Below, piece by piece: positions 47,628 to 55,725 of a stretch of 64,000 nt of DNA; the first letter of the stretch is position 1, and every line of letters starts with the position of its first letter. Position numbers and translations under genes: made by a program. The notes beneath the pieces are model-generated. The model saw only the letters and a program-made list of their open reading frames with translations. It ran no database searches and was not told where the DNA came from. Source of the DNA: Euzebya tangerina (GTDB taxonomy: Bacteria; Actinomycetota; Nitriliruptoria; Euzebyales; Euzebyaceae); the NCBI RefSeq assembly GCF_003074135.1, contig NZ_PPDK01000003.1:124001-188000 (forward strand), given 5' to 3'.

Positions 47628-48152
47628 ATGCCGATCACGATCCTCGACCCGACCGGTGAGCAGCAGGTCGCTGAGCGGCAACCGCTGCCGCGACCCGCGT
47701 CGCTCGAGGGCAAGACCGTCGCCCTGCTCGACATCTCCAAGCCTCGTGGCGACGTGTTCCTGGACCGCATCGAGCAGCGGCTGGGCGAGCAGGGGGTCGC
47801 CGTCCGTCGCTACCGCAAGCCCACCTTCTCCAAGCCGGCACCACCGGACCTTCGGGCTGAGATCGCCGAGGAGTGCCATCTCGTCATCGAGGCGCTGGCT
47901 GATTGAGGCTCGTGCACGTCGTGCAGTGTGCATGACATCGCAGAGCTCGAGCTTCGAGGTCTCCCCGGCGTCTTCGTCGCGTCGGAGCAGTTCATCGAGG
48001 CCGCCGCGGCTCAGTCGACGTCGCTCGGCTTCCCGTCCGCCGCGCGGGTGTTCACCCCGCACCCGATCCAGGACCGGACGGATGAGGAGATGGTGGCCTA
48101 CGCGGACGACATCTTCGAGTCCGTCGTGGAGGCACTGACGGCCGACAGCTAG
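47628..48152 (+). CDS. UGSC family selenoprotein (in-frame TGA = selenocysteine)
   Basis: 174 residues when TGA 47904-47906 is read as selenocysteine (residue 93). The reading is AIEALAD before the TGA (with Leu-Val at its start) and then Gly-Ser-Cys-Thr-Ser-Cys-Ser-Val-His-Asp, i.e. the U-G-S-C motif that names the family, with a second Cys at 99. Both sides are strongly coding: DISKPRGDVFLDRIEQRLGE before, VFVASEQFIEAAA and VFTPHPIQDRTDEEM after, as in family members. GGAG lies before the ATG; there is none before the downstream half. Homologues with Cys at this site exist, supporting a redox or nucleophile role. Probable operon with the thioredoxin-like gene. Confidence 0.92.
47910..47942 (+). 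promoter_or_regulatory. Candidate bacterial SECIS element
   Basis: Two overlapping hairpins follow the UGA. Hairpin 1 (47910-47935) has an 8-bp stem TCGTGCAC/GTGCATGA with one G-U pair and a 10-base loop starting GTC, 11 bases from the UGA. Hairpin 2 (47922-47942) has arms TGCAGTGT/ACATCGCA with one mismatch and a G-first 5-base loop, 23 bases from the UGA. Spacing favours hairpin 2, stability hairpin 1. Only one can form at a time. Confidence 0.5.
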
Positions 48153-48163
48153 CCCTGCGGACT

Positions 48164-50299
48164 GTGGACAACCGGGCTGTGGTGACGCACCCGGCCGATA
48201 CGCTCCGCGTCACCGTGTCCGCGCACCCCTCCACTGCCGTGAGCCCAACCGTCCCCGACCACCTGCTCGCGCAGCTGAACCCCGAGCAGGCCCAGGCCGC
48301 CGCGCTTCCGACCGGGCCCGTTCGCATCCTGGCCGGTGCCGGGACCGGCAAGACGAGGACGATCACCCACCGGATCGCCGGGCAGATCGCCTCGGGGGCG
48401 TTCGAGGCGTCCCAGATCCTGGCCGTCACCTTCACCGAGCGCGCCGCCGCGGAGATGCGGACCCGGATCCTCCACCTGCTCGCCACCGACACCCCCGAGC
48501 GACCGCCCAGCGTCCGCGCACTCACCTTCCACGCCGCTGCCTGGGCGCAGGTCCGCCACTTCTGGCCGGACCTCGTGGCCGCAGAGGTGGTGACACCACC
48601 CGACCACGGCGGCCTGCCAGAGGTGCTGACCAGCAAGCTGCCCCTCCTCGGTCCCATCGCCCGGCGAATCGGTGTCGACGCCGCCGACCTGGCTGCCGAG
48701 GTGGAGTGGGCCGCGAGCGCCGACCTCGACCCCGCCGCCGTCGCCGCAGGTGACCGTGACGAGGTGCTGCCACCCGACACCCTGGCAAGCGTCATCGAGT
48801 CCTACACCGCAGAGAAGGCCCGTCGCGGCGCGATCGACTACGAGGACATGCTGCGACTGGCGCGGCGACTGACCGAGCTGCCCGACCCTGCCGCCACGAT
48901 CCGGGAGCGCTACCGCGCGTTCACCGTCGATGAGTTCCAAGACACCAACACCCTCCAGTGGCGACTGCTCCGCGCCTGGGTCGGCGACCGCGACGACGTC
49001 TGCGTCGTCGGCGACCCGGCCCAGACGATCTTCAGCTTCACCGGGGCGAACGCCGAGTTCCTCCGGCGCTTCCACCGCCACTTCCCCGGCACCCAGACCG
49101 TGGGCCTGGATCGCTCCTACCGCTCGACCCCGCAGATCCTCGAACTGTCCAACCGCGTGCTCGGCCGCCGGGCTCCGGATCTGCGGCCGACCATCTCAGA
49201 CGACGGTGCACCACGCCCGCTGATCGCCGAGCACGCCGACGAGGATGCCGAGATCGCCGCCGTGGTGTCTGCCATCACGACGCTGGCGGAATCGGGCGTC
49301 CCCTACCACGAGATGGCGATCTGCTACCGGATCAACGCCCAGGCCGCCGGCTGGGAGGACGCGCTTCGCAAGGCCGGTGTCCCGGTGACGGTCCGCGGCG
49401 AGGGGTCCTTCTACGACCGGCAGGAGGTGCGACGGGCGATCCGGGCGCTGACCCAGGCCGTGACCCAACCCCAGCCGGAGTCGGCCCCGCCGATCGCCGA
49501 CGGTCCGGTTGTCAACCCCAACGTCACCGCAGAGGTCGAGCGCGTCTTCGCGCAGGCGCTGTCCTGGCGGCCCGGGGTGCCGCCCAGCGGCCGTCGTCAG
49601 CGGGATCGCTGGGAGGCGATCGAGGCGGTCCGGGACGAGGCCGGCGACCTGGCGGACCGGGGGGCGGACCTGCCGACCATCGCCGCGGAGCTGTCCGGCC
49701 GTGTGGCCGCGGGGGTGGACCACACCGCCAACGCCGTGACGCTCATGTCCCTGCATCGGGCGAAGGGGACCGAGTTCGACGCCGTGTTCATCGTCGCCGC
49801 CGAGGAGGGCCTGCTGCCGATCAGCTACGCCGAGACCGATGAGGAGGTCGACGAGGAGCGGCGACTGCTGTACGTCGGGGTGACGCGTGCCAGGAGATGG
49901 CTGTCAATCACTTGGGCCGGCTCGCGTCCGTCGCGATCCGGGCGGCAGACCACACGGCGGCCCAGCCGATTCCTCTACGGGCTGGGTGAGGGTGCCCCCT
50001 CCCCCGGCCAGCGCCGAGGGAAGCCGGACTCCGGTCGGCGGAGCACCCGTGGGTCGCTGGACGACCTGCCCGACGGAGCAGATCCCGTGCTGGCCGAGAA
50101 GCTCCGCGGGTGGCGCCTCGAGCGGTCGCGGACCGACGATGTCCCCGCCTTCGTCGTGTTCAACGACGCCACCCTCATCGAGCTGGCAACGCATCGGCCG
50201 ATCGACCGTCGGGCGCTTCTGCGGATCCGCGGCATCGGGCCGGCCAAGGCCGACCGGTACGGCGCCGAGTTGTTGGCCGTGATCGCAGGCCGCTCCTAA
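48164..50299 (+). CDS. UvrD2-like DNA helicase with HRDC domain
   Basis: 711-residue SF1A helicase: Walker A AGAGTGKT, motif II VDEFQDTN, motif III VGDPAQTIFSFTGA, motif IV/V (DRSYRSTPQI; LMSLHRAKGTEFD) and motif VI VTRARRW. A C-terminal HRDC domain (about 635-705, LIELATHRPIDRRALLRIRGIG) follows. The layout matches mycobacterial UvrD2, but the RQC-like tetracysteine segment usual there is not evident. GTG 48164 or GTG 48182 start; DNA repair or replication restart. Confidence 0.92.
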   Translation: MDNRAVVTHPADTLRVTVSAHPSTAVSPTVPDHLLAQLNPEQAQAAALPTGPVRILAGAGTGKTRTITHRIAGQIASGAFEASQILAVTFTERAAAEMRTRILHLLATDTPERPPSVRALTFHAAAWAQVRHFWPDLVAAEVVTPPDHGGLPEVLTSKLPLLGPIARRIGVDAADLAAEVEWAASADLDPAAVAAGDRDEVLPPDTLASVIESYTAEKARRGAIDYEDMLRLARRLTELPDPAATIRERYRAFTVDEFQDTNTLQWRLLRAWVGDRDDVCVVGDPAQTIFSFTGANAEFLRRFHRHFPGTQTVGLDRSYRSTPQILELSNRVLGRRAPDLRPTISDDGAPRPLIAEHADEDAEIAAVVSAITTLAESGVPYHEMAICYRINAQAAGWEDALRKAGVPVTVRGEGSFYDRQEVRRAIRALTQAVTQPQPESAPPIADGPVVNPNVTAEVERVFAQALSWRPGVPPSGRRQRDRWEAIEAVRDEAGDLADRGADLPTIAAELSGRVAAGVDHTANAVTLMSLHRAKGTEFDAVFIVAAEEGLLPISYAETDEEVDEERRLLYVGVTRARRWLSITWAGSRPSRSGRQTTRRPSRFLYGLGEGAPSPGQRRGKPDSGRRSTRGSLDDLPDGADPVLAEKLRGWRLERSRTDDVPAFVVFNDATLIELATHRPIDRRALLRIRGIGPAKADRYGAELLAVIAGRS

Positions 50300-50328
50300 C
50301 CAACGTGAGCTCCGGACGCACCCGGCCG

Positions 50329-50364
50329 TTGACAGCAGGCTCAAAGGGTGAGATAATTCTCACC
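50329..50364 (+). promoter_or_regulatory. Near-consensus promoter with ArsR operator
   Basis: -35 TTGACA (50329-50334), exactly 17 bases, -10 GATAAT (50352-50357). The 18-bp inverted repeat GGTGAGATAATTCTCACC (50347-50364; 7-bp arms) encloses the -10. The start site near 50364 is two bases before the ATG at 50366, so the message is leaderless or almost so. Autorepression by the ArsR protein is inferred. Confidence 0.82.
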
Positions 50365-50365
50365 T

Positions 50366-50719
50366 ATGACGGAGCGAACGGCGGACGACCTCGACCACGT
50401 GTGGTCGGCACTCGCCAACCCCATCCGGCGTCGCATGCTCGATGTCCTGCGCGAGGGCGCTTGCTCGACCGGTCGTCTGGTCGAGCAGGTCGATGCTGAT
50501 CGTGATGTGGTGATCCAGCACCTCAGGGTCCTCCGTCAGGCGGACCTGGTGACGGTGACCAAGGCCGGTCGACGCCGGATCAACCACCTCAACGTCATCC
50601 CCATCCAGCTGATCTACGAGCGCTGGGTGTCCGCCTACGAGGGCCACTGGGCATCCGCGCTCACCGGCTTGAAGTCAACCCTCGAGACCCGCGAGACCAA
50701 GGAGAGCGATAGTGCGTGA
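50366..50719 (+). CDS. ArsR family transcriptional regulator
   Basis: 117-residue winged-helix protein (WSALANPIRRRMLDVL; recognition region DRDVVIQHLRVLRQADLV). No metal-binding ELCVC motif is present, so it is of the non-metal type that pairs with SRPBCC/AHSA1 proteins. The stop overlaps the SRPBCC start by eight bases. It has its own palindromic operator. Confidence 0.92.
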   Translation: MTERTADDLDHVWSALANPIRRRMLDVLREGACSTGRLVEQVDADRDVVIQHLRVLRQADLVTVTKAGRRRINHLNVIPIQLIYERWVSAYEGHWASALTGLKSTLETRETKESDSA

Positions 50720-51215
50720 CCTACGACAGGCAATCGACATCAAGGCCCCGATCACCGACGTGTGGGACGAGATCACCAAGCTCGGCACCGTGCAGCGAGC
50801 GATGATGGACACGGTGCTCCGAACCGTGCTCGAGGTCGGCGCGAAGCTGCGCTACACCTCCCGGGACGGGTCGCGATCGTTCATCGTGGGCGAGTTCACC
50901 GAGATCGACGCACCGACGAGACTCCAGCACACATACTCGATGACGATGCGAGACGACCCCGACACCCTCGTGACGTGGTCGCTCGAGGACCTCGATGGAA
51001 CGACAACCCGCGTCACGGTCACCCACACCGGTTGGCCGTCAGACACCAAGGGGCTGGAGCAGATCGACTCCACCTGGGGTGGCATCCTCTCCGACCTCAA
51101 GTTGCTGCTGGAGACTGGATCGATCTCGACTGGCTCTCGGCTGAAGTTCGCGATTATGCGGCGGTTCCACTGGGCCCTTCCGAAGGCGACCAAGACTCCC
51201 CAGGGCGCGGTCTAG
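50712..51215 (+). CDS. SRPBCC/AHSA1 family protein
   Basis: 167-residue AHSA1-like ligand-binding protein (IDIKAPITDVWDEITKLGTVQ; VTHTGWPSD). GTG start overlapping arsR. ArsR-SRPBCC pairs are common two-gene operons of unknown ligand. The 3' end overlaps the convergent WYL gene by four bases. Confidence 0.86.
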   Translation: MRDLRQAIDIKAPITDVWDEITKLGTVQRAMMDTVLRTVLEVGAKLRYTSRDGSRSFIVGEFTEIDAPTRLQHTYSMTMRDDPDTLVTWSLEDLDGTTTRVTVTHTGWPSDTKGLEQIDSTWGGILSDLKLLLETGSISTGSRLKFAIMRRFHWALPKATKTPQGAV

Positions 51216-52177
51216 GACCGGGACAGGAGCGCGGAGGCGTGGGCGCGGACGGCGGCCTGGAGCGCCTCCGGGCGGATCTTGATCAGGCGCCACGGCAGCC
51301 ACGCGACGAAGCGGGCCATCGCCACCAGGTCTTCGGCCCCCACGGTGATTCTTGTGGCGTCGTTCTCGGTGCTCAACTCCACATGCTCCCCCAGCTGTGC
51401 TCTGACCACCGACTCCGGGGCCGCCACCACGATCTCGCACCGGTGTCTCCACGACTCGACCACCAAGCCGTGTCGTAACTCCACCGCGGGGTTGGAGGGT
51501 GGCTGGGTGGCTGGCTTGTCGGTTCGCAGGACACCGAGGATCCGGTCGAGCCGAAAGGACCGGCCATCCTCGCGGAGGTGATCGTGGGCTCGCAGGTACC
51601 ACCGGTCGCCGTGCCGCACCAGCGCGTGGGGGCTGACCTCCCGGCTGGTGCGCTGGCCCTCCCGATCGCGGTAGGACACCACAACCCGCTGACCCTCCTC
51701 GATGGCCTGCGCCACCCGGAGGACGACCTCTGAGGAGAGCGACCCGGTATCACTCTGCGGGGCAGGGTCCTCGTCGCTGTGCCGGTTCAACTGCCGGCGG
51801 AGCGTCCCGACCCGCCGTCGTACGTCCTGCGGCAGCAGCTCCTCGATTCGCTCTGCCACGGTCTCCGCGTCGGGCGCCACCACGCCGCGATCCACTGCGG
51901 TGCGGATCCCGAGCACCACGGCGACGGCCTCGTGGTCCGCCAGCAGCAATGGGGGCAGTCGACCACCGGTCACCAGCCGGTACCCCCCATGCCGCCCTCG
52001 GGTTGACTCGACGGCGATGCCGAGGTCCCGAATCCTGTCGATGTCTCGCCGGATGGTTCGCTGGGTGACGCCGAATCGCCCGGCCAGCTCGCCGGCGCCG
52101 ACCGTCCCGTGACGCTCGAGCACGTCGAGGACGTCGAGGACTCGCGCCAGGGGTGTCGCACTGGGTGTCAGAGTCAT
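51212..52177 (-). CDS. WYL-domain transcriptional regulator
   Basis: 321 residues: DeoR/HTH_11 helix-turn-helix (about 10-60, GRFGVTQRTIRRDIDRI), and a WYL domain (about 155-240, with RWYLRAHDHLREDG replacing WYL) plus WCX tail. WYL regulators often sense ligands or nucleic acids. Divergent from an alpha/beta hydrolase gene; palindrome at 52188-52200 is a likely operator. Confidence 0.9.
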   Translation of the reverse strand: MTLTPSATPLARVLDVLDVLERHGTVGAGELAGRFGVTQRTIRRDIDRIRDLGIAVESTRGRHGGYRLVTGGRLPPLLLADHEAVAVVLGIRTAVDRGVVAPDAETVAERIEELLPQDVRRRVGTLRRQLNRHSDEDPAPQSDTGSLSSEVVLRVAQAIEEGQRVVVSYRDREGQRTSREVSPHALVRHGDRWYLRAHDHLREDGRSFRLDRILGVLRTDKPATQPPSNPAVELRHGLVVESWRHRCEIVVAAPESVVRAQLGEHVELSTENDATRITVGAEDLVAMARFVAWLPWRLIKIRPEALQAAVRAHASALLSRS

Positions 52178-52187
52178 GGGTAATCAA

Positions 52188-52200
52188 GACAGTATCTGTC
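52188..52200. promoter_or_regulatory. Palindrome between WYL regulator and hydrolase
   Basis: GACAGTATCTGTC has perfect 5-bp arms (GACAG/CTGTC). It is 11 bases from the regulator start and 55 from the hydrolase start. Probable binding site of the WYL regulator. Confidence 0.5.
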
Positions 52201-52254
52201 CGCAATGTGGTGCACGGTGGCCGGGTCCCGCACCACATCTGGAGGAGTCACGCC

Positions 52255-52995
52255 GTGCCATCACCCACCACCACACCCGCCACCATCGTCCTGGTCGCCG
52301 GCGCCGGCCTCGGCGCCGCAGCCTGGGACCTCGTCGTCCCCCATCTGGAACACGCCGGGCACACCGTGCACGCGCTCACCCTGCCCGGCGTCGCCGACCG
52401 ACACGATGAGGCGACACCGCAGACCGGACTTCATGCCCATGCCGACGACCTCGCCACGGCGATCGAGACCGCTGACCTGCGTGACGTCACCCTGGTCGCG
52501 CACTCCTACGCCGGCATGGTGACCAGCCACGCGCTCGGACGGCTCGCCGATCGACTCGCCAGCCTGGTGTTCGTCGCAGCCGCCCTGCCGACCGCAGGAC
52601 CCTCGTTGGCCGCTCAGACCGGCGAGGAGGGCATGGGCATGATCCGTGCGCTGGCCGACGAGCACGGTGATGGCTGGCTGGTGCCGTTCATGCCTCCATC
52701 ACTCATCGAGCAGTACTTCGGCGACCACGACCTGGACGCCGACGACATGGCATGGCTGCAGGCGTCAGCGACGCCCATGCCGCTGGCGACCTGGACCGAG
52801 GAGGCCAGCGTCGACCCCGACGCGTGGCGGCGGGTGGACCGGACGTTCGTGGTGTGCACGGGTGATCCCGGGGCACCACCGGTCAGCGACGGGGAAGACG
52901 GGTGGACCGTGCTGCAGGTCGAGACCGGTCACTGGCCCATGCGAACCGCCCCTGCCGAGCTGGCCGCGCGAGTGCTGGCCGCGATCAGCTCGTGA
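52255..52995 (+). CDS. Alpha/beta fold hydrolase (esterase-like)
   Basis: 246 residues resembling plant-esterase/salicylate-esterase-type hydrolases. AGAGLGAAAWDLV forms the oxyanion region, VAHSYAGMV carries the nucleophile Ser, and VETGHWPMRTAP the His. The GTG at 52255 follows GGAGGAG by eight bases. Divergent from the WYL regulator, which probably controls it. Confidence 0.88.
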   Translation: MPSPTTTPATIVLVAGAGLGAAAWDLVVPHLEHAGHTVHALTLPGVADRHDEATPQTGLHAHADDLATAIETADLRDVTLVAHSYAGMVTSHALGRLADRLASLVFVAAALPTAGPSLAAQTGEEGMGMIRALADEHGDGWLVPFMPPSLIEQYFGDHDLDADDMAWLQASATPMPLATWTEEASVDPDAWRRVDRTFVVCTGDPGAPPVSDGEDGWTVLQVETGHWPMRTAPAELAARVLAAISS

Positions 52996-53001
52996 CCTGA
53001 G

Positions 53002-54078
53002 TCAGCGGTCCGGCGCGGACTGATCCTTGCGGAAGATCAGCCCATGCCCGCCGGCAACCTCAGCGAGCACCCCGGCCCGGGCGAAGGCCTCGAGGTCGTG
53101 GCGCGCCGTCCGCAGGTCCACCCCGACGTCGGTGGCGTAGCTGCGCACGTTCACCATCCCTGACACCGGAAGCGACGCGACGACGTCCCGACCGCGTTCG
53201 GGCAGCCCCGGGAGCGGGCGAGGATCCAACTGATCTGCAGCACGTTCGAGAGCCCGGGCCAGTGCGCCGGTGTGTCGTTCGAGCCACGGCAGCAGATCGT
53301 CCGACCGTCGGATCGTGGCCGCCACCTCACCGTAGTAGGCCGCCGCGTCGGCGATGAGCTCCTCCTCCAGCACGGCCGCCCCCGCCGGATCGATGCCACG
53401 GTTGATCAGGACCAGCCGAGTTGCCGCTCGTGCCACACGGCCATTGCCGGCCTCGAACGGCTGCGCCTGCAGGATCCGCTCGTGCACGACCCCGGCGACA
53501 ATGGCGGGGTGGACGGTGAGGACCTTCCGGTCGAGCCAGTCGAGCAACTCCGTCATCATCTCGGCGGCTCGGTCCGGCGGCGGAGCGGCGTAGATGACCA
53601 TCCCGTGGGCGCCATCGTGGACGGCCTGCTCGGTCCGTCGTGGCTGTCCGATCACGTCCGGATCGACCAACTGGCCCACGATCTGCTGGTGCAGGGCGTG
53701 CAGTGCGGCGCGCGTGTCGGTGTGGATCAGCTCGGCCAGTTGATCCTCGATCGCCGCGACGCCGATCAGGTTGTGGTACTCGATGGCGGCGAGGCGCTGA
53801 ACCTCTCCCGACTCCAACCGCACGGCTCTGACCCAGCCAGAACCGGCTCCCTCGGGCACCGCGCCATCCAGGCTCGGAACTCGACCGTCGTCGACCTCCG
53901 TGACCGTGTCCTCGCGGAGCGGCGACCCGTCCAGGCGGGCCGACAGCGCGGCAGCCCGACGTCGTGACCGCTCGGCCAACGCCGCCCGTCGGTCCGGGTC
54001 TGCTGCTGCCAGGCGCGTGTTGGCGGCTTCGACCCGCGCCACCAGCCCCACCAGGTGATGGCTGTAGGAGACCCTCAT
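53002..54078 (-). CDS. Fic-domain protein with substituted catalytic His
   Basis: 358 residues. An N-terminal inhibition-helix-like SARLDG (46-51, cf. S/TxxxE[G/N]), a Fic core (about 120-260), and a C-terminal winged helix (about 310-350). The signature reads QPFEAGNGRVAR (206-217): the catalytic His of HPFx[D/E]GNGR is Gln206 (codon CAG), while the nucleotide-binding GNGR is intact. AMP transfer should be lost or altered; nucleotide binding may remain. Probably co-transcribed with the HAD gene 13 bases upstream. Confidence 0.87.
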   Translation of the reverse strand: MRVSYSHHLVGLVARVEAANTRLAAADPDRRAALAERSRRRAAALSARLDGSPLREDTVTEVDDGRVPSLDGAVPEGAGSGWVRAVRLESGEVQRLAAIEYHNLIGVAAIEDQLAELIHTDTRAALHALHQQIVGQLVDPDVIGQPRRTEQAVHDGAHGMVIYAAPPPDRAAEMMTELLDWLDRKVLTVHPAIVAGVVHERILQAQPFEAGNGRVARAATRLVLINRGIDPAGAAVLEEELIADAAAYYGEVAATIRRSDDLLPWLERHTGALARALERAADQLDPRPLPGLPERGRDVVASLPVSGMVNVRSYATDVGVDLRTARHDLEAFARAGVLAEVAGGHGLIFRKDQSAPDR

Positions 54079-54091
54079 CGCGGCGGCGTCC

Positions 54092-55027
54092 TCACGGGCG
54101 GGGGAGGCGCAGGCTGAACGCCTTCGACAGCGTGCGCTGCACGTTTCGCTCCCCGATGCGGATCCCGGCGACCATGCCGATCCCCGCGGTCGCGACTGCA
54201 AGGGTGGCCACCGCCGTGCCGCGGACGACCAGCTTGCGCGTCCGGTTGAACTCCACCACGGGCCAGCCCCGCCGATGCGCGATGGACATCAGGGAGCGAT
54301 CCGGGTTGACCGCGACGGGGTGGCCCACGATCTGCATCATCGGCAGGTCACTGGCCGAGTCGGAGTAGGAGTAGCAGCGCGTCAGGTCGTAGCCCCGGTC
54401 CTGTGCCAGCAGCCGGATCACGTCGGCCTTGCCCTCGCCGTAGCAGAAGGGCGCGGCCAGCTGCCCGGTGTACTTGCCGTCGACAATCTCGCTCTTCGTC
54501 CCGAGACCTCCCGTGATCTGGAGGGCATCCGCGAGTTCGCCGACGATCTCGATCGGCGTGGCCGAGATGATGTACACGTCGCGACCCGCCTCGCGGTGCA
54601 TGTCGAGGAGCGCGTCCGCCTCGGGCTTGATCCGTGGCAGCAGCTCCTCGATGACCTGGGGGGCGAGACTGGTGAGCCGTTGCGCCTCCACGCCGGCGAC
54701 CGTCGCGAGGATCCGGTCGCGCACCGCCTCGGACTGCTCATCCGAGGCGCCGAAGAGCCTGAAGGCGAGGGCCGACGTCCCGTCGGCGACCAGCCGCTTC
54801 ATCGGCAGGAGCCCTTCTCGGTAGGCCGCCTTCCCGAAGTAGTAGGCGCTCGAGCCCGACATCAACGTCCGGTCCAGGTCGAAGAACGCGGCGGAGTTCG
54901 GCACCTCCTCCTCGATGGATGCGTCCTCAATGGCTACGTCCTCGATGGCTGCGTCCTCGATGGCTGCGTCCTCGATCGCTGCCGAGTCCTCCGGCGCGGC
55001 GTCAGGGGCGTGCGTGGGTGTATCCAT
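54092..55027 (-). CDS. HAD-IB family phosphatase with C-terminal TM
   Basis: 311 residues. The N-terminus has five 5-residue repeats (AIEDA-like), encoded by 15-bp tandem units at 54909-54983. The HAD core has motif I DLDRTL, motif II IISATP, and motif IV SYSDSASDLPMM, like SerB/CicA-type HAD-IB enzymes. A single TM (about 275-297) is near the C-terminus. A membrane-attached phosphatase, perhaps for phospholipid precursors. The ATG is at 55027. Confidence 0.87.
   Translation of the reverse strand: MDTPTHAPDAAPEDSAAIEDAAIEDAAIEDVAIEDASIEEEVPNSAAFFDLDRTLMSGSSAYYFGKAAYREGLLPMKRLVADGTSALAFRLFGASDEQSEAVRDRILATVAGVEAQRLTSLAPQVIEELLPRIKPEADALLDMHREAGRDVYIISATPIEIVGELADALQITGGLGTKSEIVDGKYTGQLAAPFCYGEGKADVIRLLAQDRGYDLTRCYSYSDSASDLPMMQIVGHPVAVNPDRSLMSIAHRRGWPVVEFNRTRKLVVRGTAVATLAVATAGIGMVAGIRIGERNVQRTLSKAFSLRLPRP
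54909..54983 (-). repeat. 15-bp tandem repeat (five units) in HAD gene
   Basis: Five units of TCCTCGATGGCTGCG (plus strand, 1-3 mismatches) encode an acidic Ala-Ile-Glu-Asp-Ala repeat. The repeat is in frame, so copy-number change would alter only the length of a flexible N-terminus. Confidence 0.88.
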
Positions 55028-55068
55028 GGGGCCCGGTTGAGTCTGCCAGCGAGGCGTAGGTTTGGCCC

Positions 55069-55725
55069 ATGACCTCCCCGCACACTCCGGCAGCCCACGG
55101 CGAGGACGAGCCACGTGGACTGGTCGGGTTGGTCGACGAGCTGCTCGAGCTCATCGGCGATGTCATCCACGACGGACCCGTCCAGCAGTTGGTCGCCGCC
55201 AAGCTCCTCGTCGAGTCCGCGATGCCGGCTGCGACCCGCACGGAGTTGGAGGCACGGGCGATCACCTCGATGGCCTCGGCCAGCCAGCAGTCGCGGGTGA
55301 TCATGTGGGCGTTGGCCAGGCCAGGTGTCCGTCCGAGGATGGCCCACGTCGACGTGCCGCAGGCCCTCTCCAAGCTGGAGGGTGCGTCGATCACCGTCGA
55401 TGTTCCTGACTCCGTGCCAGCACCGGTGCTGGGCGGCGTCGTCCAGGCCGTCCACCACCTCTGCGGCGGGTCAGTGATGGCCGGTCACGAGGTGACCGCA
55501 GTCGAGCTGACCCACTCGGGCACCACGCTGTCGTGCCGTATCGTGGTCGACGGTCCGGGCCCGGCGGCCGTCTGGGTGGACCTCGCCAGGCACCGACTGG
55601 CCGCGCTCGGCGGTGCCGTGGAGGTCGATCGTCGTGAGGGAGCGACGATCGTGACCGTGCACGCCCCGTCCACGGATCACCCGACCGGTCATTCGGGCGG
55701 TCAGTCCATCGGTCAGCCGGGCTGA
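55069..55725 (+). CDS. Degenerate histidine-kinase-like protein
   Basis: 218 residues. A HisKA_3-like segment (about 24-52, GDVIHDGPVQQLVAAKLLV) retains the H-box His at about 34. The rest has the outline of a HATPase domain (HHLCGGS in place of the N-box, VDGPGPA near G1, LGGAVEVDRREGATIVTVHAP at the end), but the N-box Asn and ATP-lid glycines are missing. It may be a phosphotransfer or non-catalytic partner. No receiver partner in view; overlaps the nuclease gene by 13 bases. Confidence 0.7.
   Translation: MTSPHTPAAHGEDEPRGLVGLVDELLELIGDVIHDGPVQQLVAAKLLVESAMPAATRTELEARAITSMASASQQSRVIMWALARPGVRPRMAHVDVPQALSKLEGASITVDVPDSVPAPVLGGVVQAVHHLCGGSVMAGHEVTAVELTHSGTTLSCRIVVDGPGPAAVWVDLARHRLAALGGAVEVDRREGATIVTVHAPSTDHPTGHSGGQSIGQPG

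Noticed and set aside
47928-48152. Separate 75-residue gene starting at GTG 47928
   Set aside because: It has no ribosome-binding site, is in frame with the upstream half and starts just after the UGSC motif; it is the C-terminal part of the selenoprotein.
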